Assembly (NCBI RefSeq): GCF_001854125.1
Contig: NZ_CP017715.1
Location: 372,001-436,000 of the forward strand
DNA: 64,000 nucleotides
Direction of reading: 5' to 3'
Source of the DNA: Marinobacter salinus
GTDB lineage: Bacteria; Pseudomonadota; Gammaproteobacteria; Pseudomonadales; Oleiphilaceae
Shown: positions 1 to 12,072 of the stretch, piece after piece
Position numbering within the stretch: position 1 is the stretch's first letter
How the letters are laid out: the number at the start of each line of letters is the position of its first letter
Made by a program: the position numbers and the translations under genes
Notes under the pieces: model-generated
The model's database searches: none
What the model saw: only the letters and a program-made list of their open reading frames with translations
Told to the model about the DNA's origin: nothing

Positions 1-2596
1 CGGGGTGCGGTGGGAGCTCTGGCGGTGATGCAGGCTCTGTCGACTTTGCGTTGTCGGGTATTATTGATATCGAAAGCGGAACCCGGGTCGACAGTGACAG
101 TGCTGACGCGCTGGCGTTAACCGGTGTGCCGCGTGATTCTGCCCAGCTTTTGCCCCAGGAGTACATCCTGGCCGGCTATGTCAGCCAGTCGGCGGGGACC
201 TATCCGGCGATAAGCGGATTGGCGGATGCCCGTTATTTTGCCGACCCGGACGATGAGTTTTCCATGCGCCTGCTCTCAGGTCAGGCGGTTTATCTGCAGA
301 CCTTTGCTACCCGGGCAGGCATTTCGTCGTTGAAGTTGTCATTGCTTGATGGCAACGGCGTTATTGCCTCGGCTTCCACCACCAGCCAGTCCAGCCAGGT
401 TAGCGTTTCCCTGCCTGATACTGCCGCTGACGGCACCTACTCGGTTCGGGTTGAGGCGGTCGGGATTACGCCCATGCTCTATGTTCTTTCCACGTCGGTA
501 GCCGGTTCTGTCAATGGTCTGTCGTTCCGCTGGCCTGACTACGACTTTGTCGAAGGCGAAGCCATCGTCGCATTTCGGAAGGGCTCACGGGGGCCATCGG
601 CGCAGTCTCTGAACGCCCTCAACAATGCTGAATTAAAACAGGAAGTGGCGCCGGGCCTCTGGCGGGTAAAGTCGACCGTTCAATCCGCGCTCGAGCAGCA
701 GCCAGGGGGCCCTGCAACCCTGGATTGGATTCAGGAGCTGAAACGAGAGCCGGATGTCCTCTCCGCGACGCCAAACTACCGGGTGCAGGCGATGGCTACG
801 CCGATCGACGAACCGTTTTATCCGGAACAGCAGTGGCACTATGGCTTGCTGAATGCTCCGACCGCGTGGCAGTTCGCCACCGACGGTGGTGCGGGTGTGA
901 CGGTTGCGGTGATGGATACCGGTCTGTTTTCCGGTCCGGATGGGTGGCATGGCGATATCTTGGCGAATGTCCCCGCGCCATTGCCCGCAGGTGCCGACTT
1001 TGTCTCCGCCGCGTTCGACAATGATGGTGTTCCCGGGCCGGATGATGACCCGACCGATCCCGGAAATGCGGTCGGGAGCAGCGTCTATCACGGTACCCAT
1101 GTTTCCGGTACCGTTTCAGCGGTGGTGAACGACAGTGGTGGCGCCGGCGTCGCCTATCAGTCCACCCTGCTTCCCGTAAGGGTCTTGGGGGAGGGTGGTT
1201 CTGGCTCCTCGTCTGATCTTCTCCAGGCCCTCCAGTGGGTGGCCGGGCCTGAAAACGGTGCCCCCCTGGCGGATGTCGTCAATCTGAGTCTGGGTGGTTT
1301 GCCTTATATCCAGTCCTTGCAGGATGCTATTAATGTGGCAACAAGCCGCGGAGTAATCTTTGTCGCCGCCGCAGGCAACTCCGCGACAGACGTTCCTTCC
1401 TATCCGGCCGCGTTCAGTAATGTCTTTGCCGTCAGTGCCGTCGATGGTGCCGGTGAGTTGTCTTCCTATTCCAACTTCGGCGCGTGGATCGATGTAGCTG
1501 CTCCGGGGGGCGATGCCAGCCGGGATGGCAACGGAGACGGTCGTGGGGACCTTGTTGTCAGCACCAGCGCCAGCATCATTGACGGAGTCCTTCGGGAAAC
1601 CTACATCGGTCTGCAGGGGACGTCCATGGCGGCACCGCATGTCTCGGCCGTGGTGGCATTAATGAAAAACCTGGATCCTTCGCTCAATTATGCTGCGATC
1701 AATGCCTCTCTCATGGCGGGGGATCTGACAGTGGCGACCTGCGCCTCAGAGCCTTGCCCGAAAACGACCCGGCTTGGCTGGGGGCTGATGGATGCAGGGA
1801 AATCGGTCCTGGCTGCATCCAGCGGCGTTGTTCCGGACATTCTTACAGCAACGCCGGCCATCGTGACCCTGTCATCGGAAAGCGCTCTCTCTGCAACCGT
1901 TACTCTGGAAGTCTATGGCTCGGCCAGTAGCGTCACTATCGATTCGGTGTCCGCTCCTCCGGACTGGCTGAGCTTCGATGCGGTGCCGATGGCTGGCGAT
2001 ACAGGCACGGATTTTGAGATTGCCATGACCCTTGATCCGGATGCCCTGGAGCCGGGCGTTTCCGAACGCGCCACTCTTACGGTGGAGTACACAAGTGATC
2101 AGCCGCGCACCCTGGAGATTCCGGTCGTTGGCCAGCAAGTCACCGATGAGCAGGCCCGGAATGCTGGCCGGCATTTTGTTCTTCTGGTCGAACCTGATCC
2201 GGAGGGCGACTTTTACGATACCGTAGCCCAGGTGAGCGTTGTGGCAGAAGGCGGCCAGTATTCTTTCGCTTTCGTGCCCGATGATGGTGTGGAGCCCAGG
2301 TCACTCAATGAAGTGCCACCGGGAAAGTACATTCTCGTCGCTGGAACCGACCTGGATAACGACGGGCTGATCTGTCACGCTGGCGAGGCATGTGCGGAAT
2401 ATCCGGTAGCGGGCCTTCGGGAAGAAATTCTGATCGAGGCCGGGCAGTCTGTTCAGGGTATTCGTATGACGACCAGCTATGCCCGCCCGTCCATTTCCGC
2501 GACATCCCCGGACCAGTTGCCCAGGCCTGATTTCAGGGGATACCGGTTACTTTCTGCGGAGCCTGGCACCACTAACCAGAAGGCTATTGCCCAACC

Positions 2597-2600
<4 letters not shown>
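1..2600 (+). CDS. Subtilisin-like (S8) serine protease lipoprotein, 5' partial
   Basis: Secreted endopeptidase of the subtilase family. The frame is open to the window edge and upstream codons read CGGSSGGDAG from base 6, which looks like the cysteine and linker following a lipobox, so the true start lies outside and the TTG at 51 is not the start. Counting from that TTG, a fervidolysin-like prodomain lies at about 165-255. The catalytic triad is Asp289 (VAVMDTG), His350 (HGTH) and Ser525 (GTSMAAPH), with the oxyanion Asn443 in AAGN. About 250 further residues follow the catalytic domain, including a BACON-like beta domain (about 595-700) and another beta-rich segment. The stop overlaps the start of the PrcB-like gene (ATGA), so the two are probably co-translated. 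Likely anchored to the outer membrane or cell surface. Substrate unknown. Confidence 0.9.
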
Positions 2601-5039
<2,439 letters not shown>

Positions 5040-5134
5040 TATTCTCTACGATGCTATAAAAAGCATCCTTTATTCTTTCTAAGTCTTGCTCAAACTCGTT
5101 ATCCTGCCAGTTTTCTGATCGGGAAGAACCGTAG

Positions 5135-6910
5135 ATGGACTGGCATGGCTGGTTTGCGCTGGGCCTGGCGGGCACCTCGCTGATACTGATGAGCGTTGGG
5201 CGATATGCACCCCATATGGTAATGATGGGCGTGCTTGTGGTTCTCAGCGCAAGTGGCATAATCTCGGCCGATCAGGCTCTGGCAGGTTTCAGCAACAGCG
5301 GCCTGATAACGGTTGTTGCCATGTTTGTGGTTGCTGCCGGTATTAATCATTCCGGCGGCGTTGACCTGCTTGTTCACCATCTCCTTCGAAACCCCAAAAC
5401 CGTTCGCAGTGCCCAGGCCCGGATCGCGCTGCCAGTTTCACTGCTCAGTGGTTTTCTGAACAACACTCCGGTGGTCGCGACGATGATTCCGGCGGTGCAT
5501 GCCTGGTCCCGGAAAATTGGTATCGCGCCCTCCAAGTTAATGATACCTCTGAGTTACTCCGCCATCCTCGGCGGAAGCCTGACACTGATCGGCACCAGTA
5601 CCAATCTGGTCGTGAATGGTCAGTATCAGCAGTTAACCGGAGAACAGGGCTTCTCGATTTTTTCCATTACGTCCGTCGGCTTACCTGTTGCAGTGGTTGG
5701 CCTTGCGGTGATGTTGCTGGTCATGCCGAGGTTTTTGCCAGACCGGAAAGACCAGCAGAAGTTTGGTTCCATGAGGGAGTTTACGCTTGAAGTGGCCGTG
5801 TCTTTCGATGGCCCGCTGGTGGGCAAGACTGTCGGCGAGGCCGGGCTGCGGGAGCTGGAAAGACTTTATCTGGTTGAAATTGAACGGGATGGAAGCGTTG
5901 TCACTGCGGTTCCGTCGGAAGAGCGCCTGAGAGGCGGGGATCGGCTGGTATTCGCTGGCGATACCCAGGCCATTTCAGACTTGCTGCGAATTAACGGCAT
6001 CGTGCCCTCTGTTCACGAAGACGAACCCAGCCTCAGCAAGGACAGGGCGGAGCGGCGCCTGGTTGAAGCCGCATTGTCGCCCCAGTCGGATGTGCTTGGG
6101 TTGACGATCCGAGATGCCAGGTTCCGCGATCGTTATGGAGCCGTCGTGCTGGCTGTGGCGCGCGGGGGTGAGCGGGTATCTGGCAATCTGGGGAATATCC
6201 GGCTGAAACCCGGCGATGTGTTGTTGCTGGAGGCGCGGCCGGCTTTTGTCAGCCGCCAGCGCTACAACAAGGATTTCCTTCTTATTAACGATCTGGAAAC
6301 GGAAACGCCCCGCCATGACCGGGCGTGGCTTTCGTGGGGTATCCTGTTTGTCCTGGTCGGCCTGGCGGCCTGTGGCGTTCTGAGTATGCTGAATGCGGCG
6401 TTGTTGGGCGCCGGCCTGATGATCATTTCGGGTTGTTGCTCGGTGGGGCAGGCGCAAAAAGCGGTGGATGTTCCGGTGATTCTGACCATCGCCGCCTCCT
6501 TCGCCCTGGGGGCCGCCCTGCAGGAAACCGGTGCCGCACACTATATGGCTGAAGGTATTCTGGGGCTCAGTCACGGGCACGTGCTGCTGGCGATCCTGCT
6601 GGTTTACTTTGCAGTATCTGTGCTGACGGAAGTCATCACCAACAATGCGGCGGCGGTACTTGTTATACCGGTTGTGTTATCGATGACCAGCAGCATGGGA
6701 GTGGCTTCAGAACCCTTTGTGATTGCTGTCATGATGGCGGCATCCGCGAGTTTCGCGACGCCGTTAGGCTATCAGACCAATATGATGGTGTTCGGTCCGG
6801 GCGGTTATCGATTCGGGGATTTTGTGCGCGTTGGCCTGCCGATGAATATCTTCATCGGCGCCACGACCGTACTGGTCATTTCAATGGTTTACGGTATCAG
6901 CCCTGGTTGA
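5135..6910 (+). CDS. SLC13/DASS-type anion permease with TrkA-C domains
   Basis: Predicted inner-membrane sodium-coupled anion transporter, 591 residues. Membrane segments fill residues 1-190 and 395-590. Between them is a soluble insert with two RCK_C (TrkA-C) domains, about 205-290 and 300-385. The two inverted-repeat signatures are visible: LNNTPVVATMIP in the first half and ITNNAAAVLVIP in the second, each accompanied by a Thr-Asn loop (GTSTNLVVNG, YQTNMMVFGPGGYR). Such proteins carry sulfate or other divalent anions or dicarboxylates; the substrate cannot be read from sequence. The start is an ATG with GGGAAG 8 bases upstream. It sits alone after parE and is convergent with the EAL gene, 8 bases away. 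Confidence 0.85.
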   Translation: MDWHGWFALGLAGTSLILMSVGRYAPHMVMMGVLVVLSASGIISADQALAGFSNSGLITVVAMFVVAAGINHSGGVDLLVHHLLRNPKTVRSAQARIALPVSLLSGFLNNTPVVATMIPAVHAWSRKIGIAPSKLMIPLSYSAILGGSLTLIGTSTNLVVNGQYQQLTGEQGFSIFSITSVGLPVAVVGLAVMLLVMPRFLPDRKDQQKFGSMREFTLEVAVSFDGPLVGKTVGEAGLRELERLYLVEIERDGSVVTAVPSEERLRGGDRLVFAGDTQAISDLLRINGIVPSVHEDEPSLSKDRAERRLVEAALSPQSDVLGLTIRDARFRDRYGAVVLAVARGGERVSGNLGNIRLKPGDVLLLEARPAFVSRQRYNKDFLLINDLETETPRHDRAWLSWGILFVLVGLAACGVLSMLNAALLGAGLMIISGCCSVGQAQKAVDVPVILTIAASFALGAALQETGAAHYMAEGILGLSHGHVLLAILLVYFAVSVLTEVITNNAAAVLVIPVVLSMTSSMGVASEPFVIAVMMAASASFATPLGYQTNMMVFGPGGYRFGDFVRVGLPMNIFIGATTVLVISMVYGISPG

Positions 6911-6918
6911 ACAAGGCG

Positions 6919-8232
6919 CTATTGTGATTGTGAGGGGTTTGCAAGGATATCGCAGCACAGCACCCTGAGCTCGCCGTTTTGGTAGTAGCCCCGGGACAGG
7001 GTGACGCACATATAAGCGCCGGTTACGCAGAGATAAGGGGCAGTCACATGCAGGCTTTCCGGCTGAGCCAGAGCCTGTCTCAGATATTGCTGGCGGAACC
7101 AGTCAGCGCTTGTCGTGCTCTCCAGCGGCCTGAAACGTGGATCAAGGCTGCGGACCCCGGTATCTGAAACCAGGGTGTCGTCGATCTGAATGCCTTTGCT
7201 GTCGACCATATAGCAACGTGATACGGCTGGATGATTCAGGAGTTCCTGACACGCCTGACTCATGGTGGACCCGCCGCCCAGTCTGCTTGTTGCTTCCTGG
7301 AATATGCCGCGAAAGAAGTCCACAAGTTGCCGGGTTGGGTCCTGTGTGACCTGATTTCGGGTTTTGTATTCCTGCAGGAGCTTATCCAGATCTGCTGGCG
7401 TATGGCTCAGTTGGCTCAGGTTAATAGTCGGCTTTCTGAAGAAAAAGCCCTGAACGAAGTCAACGCCCGCATCAATGGCAGTCATGGCCTGGTCACGGGT
7501 TTCCACGCCTTCCAGCAACACCAGGCAGCCTGACTGGTGCAACAGGGAAACGATACCGTTAAGTATCTGCCGCGCCTTGTGATCTTCTGTGGCCCTGGTC
7601 AGGAGGGTGCGGTCCAGCTTGACGATATCCGGGGACAGATTCCAGATGCGTTCGAAATTGGAGTGGCCTGCACCGAAATCGTCAATCGCTGTCAGACAGC
7701 CCAGCTTTTTATAGTAGGCGACGGTCTCTTTCAGTCTCTCTGCATCGTCTGTGGGCTGTTCAACGATTTCCATCACGATCCGGTGTGGAGGCAGGCTGGT
7801 CTTTTCCAGTAATTGTGCAAAAAACGAATCTGCCTGGCTGCCGCTGGTTACAACCCGCGGCGAAACGTTCAGGAATAACCAGTTCAGTTGATCTTTGATG
7901 CCGCTGTAGTTTTGAATATGTAGGTATCGGCACAATCGATCGAGCAGAAGATTCTCCGCATCGGAGGAGGGCAGTTCGAAAAGGTGAAGCGGCAGTACTG
8001 CTGAATTGTCATTGTCGAACGCCCGGATCAAAGCTTCGTAACCGACAATTCGCTTGTGGGAAATGCTGTAAATCGGTTGCAGTGCTGTCCGTAGGGTGAG
8101 CCCCCGAAAATCGGCCGTCCACGAATCACCCTCCTTGTTTAGCATGGGAGAAAGCAAGTCGAGCTCAGGGGCAGACAGCTTTTCAGGGAGGGTTTTTGAC
8201 ATAAATAATTCTGATCGGTTGAACGAATGCAT
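6919..8232 (-). CDS. EAL-domain c-di-GMP phosphodiesterase with YkuI_C-like sensor
   Basis: Cytoplasmic cyclic-di-GMP phosphodiesterase, 437 residues. All residues expected for catalysis are present: EALIR (66-70), Asn122 in LNVSP, Glu155, DDFG (184-187), Lys205 and Glu241 in EGVE. The C-terminal 130 residues form a separate alpha/beta domain with a PAS/Cache-like look resembling the YkuI_C EAL-associated signalling domain, perhaps a ligand sensor. No membrane segment or GGDEF domain is seen. The start at 8232 has a GAGG 7 bases upstream; an in-frame ATG at 8202 is a weaker alternative. It lies 211 bases downstream of a candidate 15-codon ORF on the same strand, which could be a leader. Confidence 0.9.
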   Translation of the reverse strand: MHSFNRSELFMSKTLPEKLSAPELDLLSPMLNKEGDSWTADFRGLTLRTALQPIYSISHKRIVGYEALIRAFDNDNSAVLPLHLFELPSSDAENLLLDRLCRYLHIQNYSGIKDQLNWLFLNVSPRVVTSGSQADSFFAQLLEKTSLPPHRIVMEIVEQPTDDAERLKETVAYYKKLGCLTAIDDFGAGHSNFERIWNLSPDIVKLDRTLLTRATEDHKARQILNGIVSLLHQSGCLVLLEGVETRDQAMTAIDAGVDFVQGFFFRKPTINLSQLSHTPADLDKLLQEYKTRNQVTQDPTRQLVDFFRGIFQEATSRLGGGSTMSQACQELLNHPAVSRCYMVDSKGIQIDDTLVSDTGVRSLDPRFRPLESTTSADWFRQQYLRQALAQPESLHVTAPYLCVTGAYMCVTLSRGYYQNGELRVLCCDILANPSQSQ

Positions 8233-8416
8233 CGGAACGCCTCAGAAGGGACGGCCGAACTGTCTGCAATCAGTACAGGTGTGGCGCTTGGAAGAACCGA
8301 TCCTGCTGATTTCTTTGGGAAGAGTGCCAAAAAAATGGAATTATTACCACTGTTTCATGTCAAAACAGTATTCTGCCTGTATCTTTTTGGGTCCAAGGGA
8401 CGGGATGTGTAAGGCC

Positions 8417-8436
8417 GGCGGCCATGGATGGCCGCC
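8417..8436 (-). terminator. Perfect inverted repeat after the 15-codon ORF
   Basis: The arms GGCGGCCAT and ATGGCCGCC are separated by two bases, 6 bases after the stop of the tiny minus-strand ORF. It would fold to a GC-rich hairpin but no T-run follows on either strand, so a classical intrinsic terminator is not supported. It could be an attenuator, an RNA-stabilising hairpin or a protein-binding palindrome. Confidence 0.4.
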
Positions 8437-8442
8437 TGAAAA

Positions 8443-8490
8443 TCAATTGTTGCTGGGGACAACAACGCTTTCGTCAAATTCGAGTTCCAT
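8443..8490 (-). CDS. Candidate 15-residue acidic peptide or leader ORF
   Basis: A minus-strand ORF encoding MELEFDESVVVPSNN, then TGA. It is preceded by GAGAGGAGAAAGAC, a strong Shine-Dalgarno with AGGAG 6 bases from the ATG, better than that of most genes in the window. A perfect hairpin follows the stop by 6 bases, and the EAL gene starts 211 bases further downstream on the same strand. The peptide is acidic, lacks cysteines and has no signal sequence. I do not recognise it. It may be a regulatory leader peptide, an unannotated small protein, or chance; codon statistics are meaningless at this length. Confidence 0.35.
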   Translation of the reverse strand: MELEFDESVVVPSNN

Positions 8491-8724
8491 GTCTTTCTCC
8501 TCTCGTTCAATGAGGCCCTTTGACAGGGCTGCAAGATATGGACAAAGTCTATCGCTGCTATGATTTTGAACAATCCGTAAAACCCGTATGCGACCAAAGG
8601 CATAGTACTGTCTGACGTTCAGAAATTCTGATGTTGGCCAGCAAAACATTTTGATTTGTTTCAGGGAGCGAGGTTTCTAGAATCCTCAGTTGTCGAACGT
8701 CAGGGAATGAGGTCATTTCACGCT

Positions 8725-9270
8725 ATGAATATCCGAGATTCTTCTTCCCGCTATGGGCTGGTGGCCATTGCCGTGCACTGGATTGCAGCGGCGGTTGTGA
8801 TTGGTTTGTTCGCCCTCGGTTTCTGGATGGTAGATTTGACGTACTACCACGACTGGTACAAGAAGGGACCGGACATTCACCGCAGCGTTGGTATCCTGCT
8901 TTTGGGCCTGATGGTATTCCGGGTCTTGTGGCGCGGTGCCAACAAAGGGCCGGATCCCGTGCCCGGCCATGAACGCTGGGAAGTAATCGGTGCCCGCGCA
9001 GCACACGTCGTGCTCTATGTGTTGTTATTCGCCGCTATGGTCAGCGGCTACCTCATCTCCACTGCTGACGGTTCCGCAATCAGTGTATTCGGCTGGTTCG
9101 ATGTCCCTTCAGTTACGGGGCAGATCAAGGGCCTGGAAGATACTGCAGGTGACATTCACTACTGGTCCACATTGGCAGTGGTGGTGCTTGCCGCCATTCA
9201 CGCTGCCGGCGCTCTTAAGCATCACCTGATTGATCGCGATGACACGCTACGCCGTATGCTTGGTAGATGA
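8725..9270 (+). CDS. Cytochrome b561 family protein
   Basis: Four-helix di-haem b-type cytochrome of the inner membrane (CybB type), 181 residues, thought to pass electrons between quinols and other carriers. The candidate haem ligands are His18 (AVHW), His52 (DIHRSVG), His94 and His145 or His159. The chosen ATG gives the usual MNIRDSSSRYGLVAIAVHW start; a GAGG lies 12 bases upstream. An upstream in-frame ATG at 8707 overlaps its own AGGGA and is less likely. A YceI protein follows 69 bases downstream, a common pairing in Proteobacteria that suggests linked function with isoprenoid quinones or another lipid carrier. Confidence 0.9.
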   Translation: MNIRDSSSRYGLVAIAVHWIAAAVVIGLFALGFWMVDLTYYHDWYKKGPDIHRSVGILLLGLMVFRVLWRGANKGPDPVPGHERWEVIGARAAHVVLYVLLFAAMVSGYLISTADGSAISVFGWFDVPSVTGQIKGLEDTAGDIHYWSTLAVVVLAAIHAAGALKHHLIDRDDTLRRMLGR

Positions 9271-9339
9271 CCAAAATCTGGCGGCACGGATTCTGAAACG
9301 CTCCGGTTGAGGAGCTGAAGTTAACTAAGGGAGATATTG

Positions 9340-9921
9340 ATGAAAAAATTATTGCTTGCATCTGCGGTTTCAGTGGCATTGGTGGGCGCCGTTCATGCTG
9401 ATGAGCACAGTGGCACCTATGCCTTTGATAACAAGGGCACACACCAGTTCGTTACCTTCAAAATTTCGCATCTCGGGTACAGTTGGCTGTACGGCCGTTT
9501 CAACGATTTTGACGGCCAGTTTGCGTACGATGCGGAAAACCAGGAAAACAGCTCCGTTAACGTCACCATCGATACCTCAAGCGTTGATTCGAATCATGCC
9601 GAGCGTGATAAGCATTTGCGAAGCGAAGACTTTCTTTTTACCGATGAGTATCCCGAAGCCACTTTCAAAAGCACGAGTGTGATTGTTGACGAAGACGGTG
9701 AAGCCGATATCGTTGGTGAGCTGACACTACGCGGTGTCACCCGGGAAGTGACTCTGGACGCCGAGATGATCGGCCATGGTGCGGACCCTTGGGGTGGATA
9801 CCGCATGGGCTTTGAGGCAGAGACTGAGCTGCGACTCAAGGACTTTGGCATCCCCATGGATCTCGGGAAAGCCTCTGAAACCGTGGAAATCATTATTTCC
9901 GTGGAAGGTATCCGACAGTAA
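9340..9921 (+). CDS. yceI: YceI-family periplasmic lipid-binding protein
   Basis: A 193-residue secreted protein with a lipocalin-like YceI barrel that binds polyisoprenoid chains in characterised members. The signal peptide [20 protein letters not shown] is followed by the mature start [10 protein letters not shown]. Family features include the [15 protein letters not shown] segment, the [12 protein letters not shown] segment and the [15 protein letters not shown] strand. The ATG at 9340 lies 6 bases after AAGGGAG, much better placed than the TTG codon just before it. It probably shares a transcript with the cytochrome b561 gene upstream. The physiological ligand is unknown. Confidence 0.93.
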   Translation: MKKLLLASAVSVALVGAVHADEHSGTYAFDNKGTHQFVTFKISHLGYSWLYGRFNDFDGQFAYDAENQENSSVNVTIDTSSVDSNHAERDKHLRSEDFLFTDEYPEATFKSTSVIVDEDGEADIVGELTLRGVTREVTLDAEMIGHGADPWGGYRMGFEAETELRLKDFGIPMDLGKASETVEIIISVEGIRQ

Positions 9922-9948
9922 GCCTGACGATCAACGTGTCGTAAAAGA

Positions 9949-9972
9949 GGTTCCGGGGTCAGACCCGGAACC
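9949..9972 (-). terminator. Hairpin overlapping the 3' end of the chemoreceptor gene
   Basis: Perfect 9-bp arms GGTTCCGGG and CCCGGAACC flank the loop GTCAGA. The right arm encodes the last codons of the chemoreceptor gene. On the minus strand the stem is followed by TCTTTTAC, a short T-run, so it may terminate that gene and, from the other side, the yceI transcript. The GGGTCAGACCC core resembles dispersed palindromic repeats of many gammaproteobacterial genomes. Confidence 0.5.
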
Positions 9973-11596
9973 GTCCCGTCTGCTTCTGCAATTCGCCGGC
10001 GTGCCCCTCAAGAGTCTTGCTGATGCCGTCAATGCGCTCAGAGCGTTCCGCGCTGCTGGCGGCCAGGTCATTGATTTCAGTAATACTGCGATTTATCTCG
10101 TCCACAACCTGAGTCTGTTCCTCTGTCGCTGATGCGACACTGGTGTTAACGTCGCTGATGTTCGTCATCGCCTCAAGAATAGCCTGGAGTTGGCTTTCGG
10201 CCTCCCCGGCCAGTTTCTCCGTCTCAGCGGCTTCTGTACTTCCGGTCTCCATAACCGAAACAATATCCGCAACACCTGTCTGAAGTGTGGTAATCATTGT
10301 CTGAATGTCCTCGGTGGACTGTTGAGTCCGCTGAGCCAGAGTTCTCACCTCATCCGCAACAACGGCAAACCCCCGTCCCTGTTCTCCGGCCCTGGCGGCT
10401 TCAATGGCGGCATTCAGTGCCAGCAGGTTGGTCTGCTCTGCTATTCCGCGTATGACATCCAGTACCGATGTAATTTTGTCGGAATCATCGGAAAGCTTGC
10501 GGATGACCTCAACGGCTTTCGAAATCTGGGCTGCCAGCCGGTGGACCTGGTTCGACGAATTGTGAATGATCTTGGCACTGCTCCGGCCACTCGCTTCCGC
10601 CTGCTGGGTGATCTCAGCAGCGCGAGAGGCGTTGCCGGCCACTTCTTCTATAGCGCTTTGCATCTCGTTTATGGCTGTGGCGACCATTGAGATAGAATCG
10701 GTCTGGCGAGTAACGCCGTCATTATTATCCCTGGCGGTTGCGGCCAGGTCGGTTGCTCCCTGGCCAAGTTCCTGGCTCAGTTGCTGGATAGAGCGAATCA
10801 TGTTCTGGAGATTCTCCAGTACCAGATTGAAGCTTTTTGCCAGTTCTCCAAGATCGTCGTTCGTTTCCACCGGAATGCGCTGGGTCAGATCGCCTTCACC
10901 CTGCGCGATGTTGTCCAGTTGTGCTTTCAGAGCCGCGATCGAACTGATGATTACTTTCAGGAACAGGGTAAACAAAAGAATGCTGATAACCACCGCAGCC
11001 ACAGTGATGATCAGAATGGTGGAGTAAGCGGTCTCGCCCTCGGAGGATGCTTCGCTGGCGCGGATAGTTGCTCGCTCGTCTGCATGGGCACCCACCCTGT
11101 CATAGTAATCTCGGAGCGAATCAAATAATTGATTTGTTTCGGTGTTGGCCAATGCCCGTGCCTCTTCCGGAGCACCGGATTTTGCCAGTTGCAGTACCTT
11201 GCGAGCAGAGCTTAACCAACTGTCATACGCGCCCGCGAATCCGTCGGAAACCTCGGACACACCGGTGCCCTGAAGCCTTTCGACTGTCTGCTCGAACCTG
11301 TCCAGTGCCTGTTTCGAGTTTTCGTCAAAACTGTCCAGGAACGCATCGCCATCCTCGTTATTGAACATTGCCTCCACATAAGCCATCTGCGCGACGAGGG
11401 CTTGATAGAGGTCTCTGTCGGCATTGAGGATTTCGCTGACTGATGGCAGATACGTGTCTGCGATATTGTCCGTGTCGTCTACGAGGTTTCGGGCGGTATT
11501 GACGCTGTAAAGACCTATAAAGATCAGCGCAATGGAGGTAATGATAAAGGGTAGGGCTATTTTGGTTCTCAGCCCGAGACGCGCGAGGAAATTCAT
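9959..11596 (-). CDS. Methyl-accepting chemotaxis protein
   Basis: Inner-membrane chemoreceptor, 545 residues. An N-terminal membrane helix (about 12-32) is followed by a periplasmic helical bundle of about 155 residues, probably a four-helix ligand-binding domain. A second membrane helix (about 192-213), a HAMP domain (about 214-268) and a long signalling coiled coil follow. The hairpin tip that contacts CheA and CheW is canonical ([20 protein letters not shown]). No C-terminal CheR-binding pentapeptide is seen. A strong AAAGGGGG precedes the ATG. A TTCGATAA element upstream resembles the -10 of sigma28 promoters, but the -35 is poor. Ligand unknown. Orphan location, no che genes nearby. Confidence 0.95.
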   Translation of the reverse strand: MNFLARLGLRTKIALPFIITSIALIFIGLYSVNTARNLVDDTDNIADTYLPSVSEILNADRDLYQALVAQMAYVEAMFNNEDGDAFLDSFDENSKQALDRFEQTVERLQGTGVSEVSDGFAGAYDSWLSSARKVLQLAKSGAPEEARALANTETNQLFDSLRDYYDRVGAHADERATIRASEASSEGETAYSTILIITVAAVVISILLFTLFLKVIISSIAALKAQLDNIAQGEGDLTQRIPVETNDDLGELAKSFNLVLENLQNMIRSIQQLSQELGQGATDLAATARDNNDGVTRQTDSISMVATAINEMQSAIEEVAGNASRAAEITQQAEASGRSSAKIIHNSSNQVHRLAAQISKAVEVIRKLSDDSDKITSVLDVIRGIAEQTNLLALNAAIEAARAGEQGRGFAVVADEVRTLAQRTQQSTEDIQTMITTLQTGVADIVSVMETGSTEAAETEKLAGEAESQLQAILEAMTNISDVNTSVASATEEQTQVVDEINRSITEINDLAASSAERSERIDGISKTLEGHAGELQKQTGRFRV

Positions 11597-11670
11597 TAAA
11601 CCCCCTTTCTTTTTTTGTGAGTCTTCAATTATCGAAGAGTAGCACGGGGGGCGTTTTTGTCTTGCACTAA

Positions 11671-11692
11671 ATCAGGGGCTTTTGCCCCTGAT
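11671..11692 (-). terminator. Hairpin downstream of the small membrane gene
   Basis: Perfect 9-bp stem ATCAGGGGC / GCCCCTGAT with a four-base loop, 36 bases after the stop of the 80-residue membrane protein gene on the minus strand and upstream of the chemoreceptor. Only a weak T-run follows (TTAGTGC), so termination may be partial. Confidence 0.45.
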
Positions 11693-11727
11693 CACGAAAG
11701 TGGCATTTTCAGGGCGGCAGAATGGTT

Positions 11728-11970
11728 TCAGTGTGAGGGCTCGTTGGGCTCAGAAGGCGATCTGCATCCATTGCAGATGTGCCGCTGCCTCCAGAACTGG
11801 CCCGCAAAAATGACCAGTCCAATCAGCAGGCCCGCCCAAATGTAGGGCTCGGGAACCTGGAAAGTCCCGCTGATCGCAAACTCCACAAGGAGCATCAGGG
11901 CGACGGCAAGTACCGCATTGACCATGGCTGTGACCATGGCTTGCCCGCAGGCTTTTAGGTTGGGTTTCAT
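11728..11970 (-). CDS. Small hypothetical two-helix membrane protein
   Basis: An 80-residue protein starting MKPNLKACGQAMVTAMVNA, with two hydrophobic segments (about 12-33 and 39-57) and a hydrophilic tail with two cysteines (HICNGC). I do not recognise the family. The frame extends to 12012, but those residues lack a hydrophobic or conserved look, so the ATG at 11970 is preferred even though its ribosome-binding site is weak. It lies between divergent parC and the chemoreceptor, with a hairpin after its stop. A real gene is likely but not certain. Confidence 0.5.
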   Translation of the reverse strand: MKPNLKACGQAMVTAMVNAVLAVALMLLVEFAISGTFQVPEPYIWAGLLIGLVIFAGQFWRQRHICNGCRSPSEPNEPSH

Positions 11971-12072
11971 AGTGTTCCGCTTGTTTGGAGAGTAAAACGG
12001 TCTTCTATTCACTGGGAAGAAGCATACGGCTGGTATTACAGACTCTCCATGCGGGAATTCCGCTATTGGAAA

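Larger units (their letters stand above)
8233..8724. other. 490-base intergenic region
   Basis: This gap between the EAL gene (minus) and the cytochrome b561 gene (plus) must hold the promoters of both. I found no convincing longer gene. It contains a perfect 9-bp inverted repeat (8417-8436) and a 15-codon minus-strand ORF with a very good ribosome-binding site (8443-8490). No tRNA or recognisable riboswitch is visible. Longer frames through the same bases have no family-like sequence. Confidence 0.6.

Noticed and set aside
8443..8649. A longer 68-codon reading of the minus-strand frame containing the 15-codon ORF
   Set aside because: The extra upstream codons have no ribosome-binding site or family-like sequence, while the strong Shine-Dalgarno lies directly before the internal ATG.
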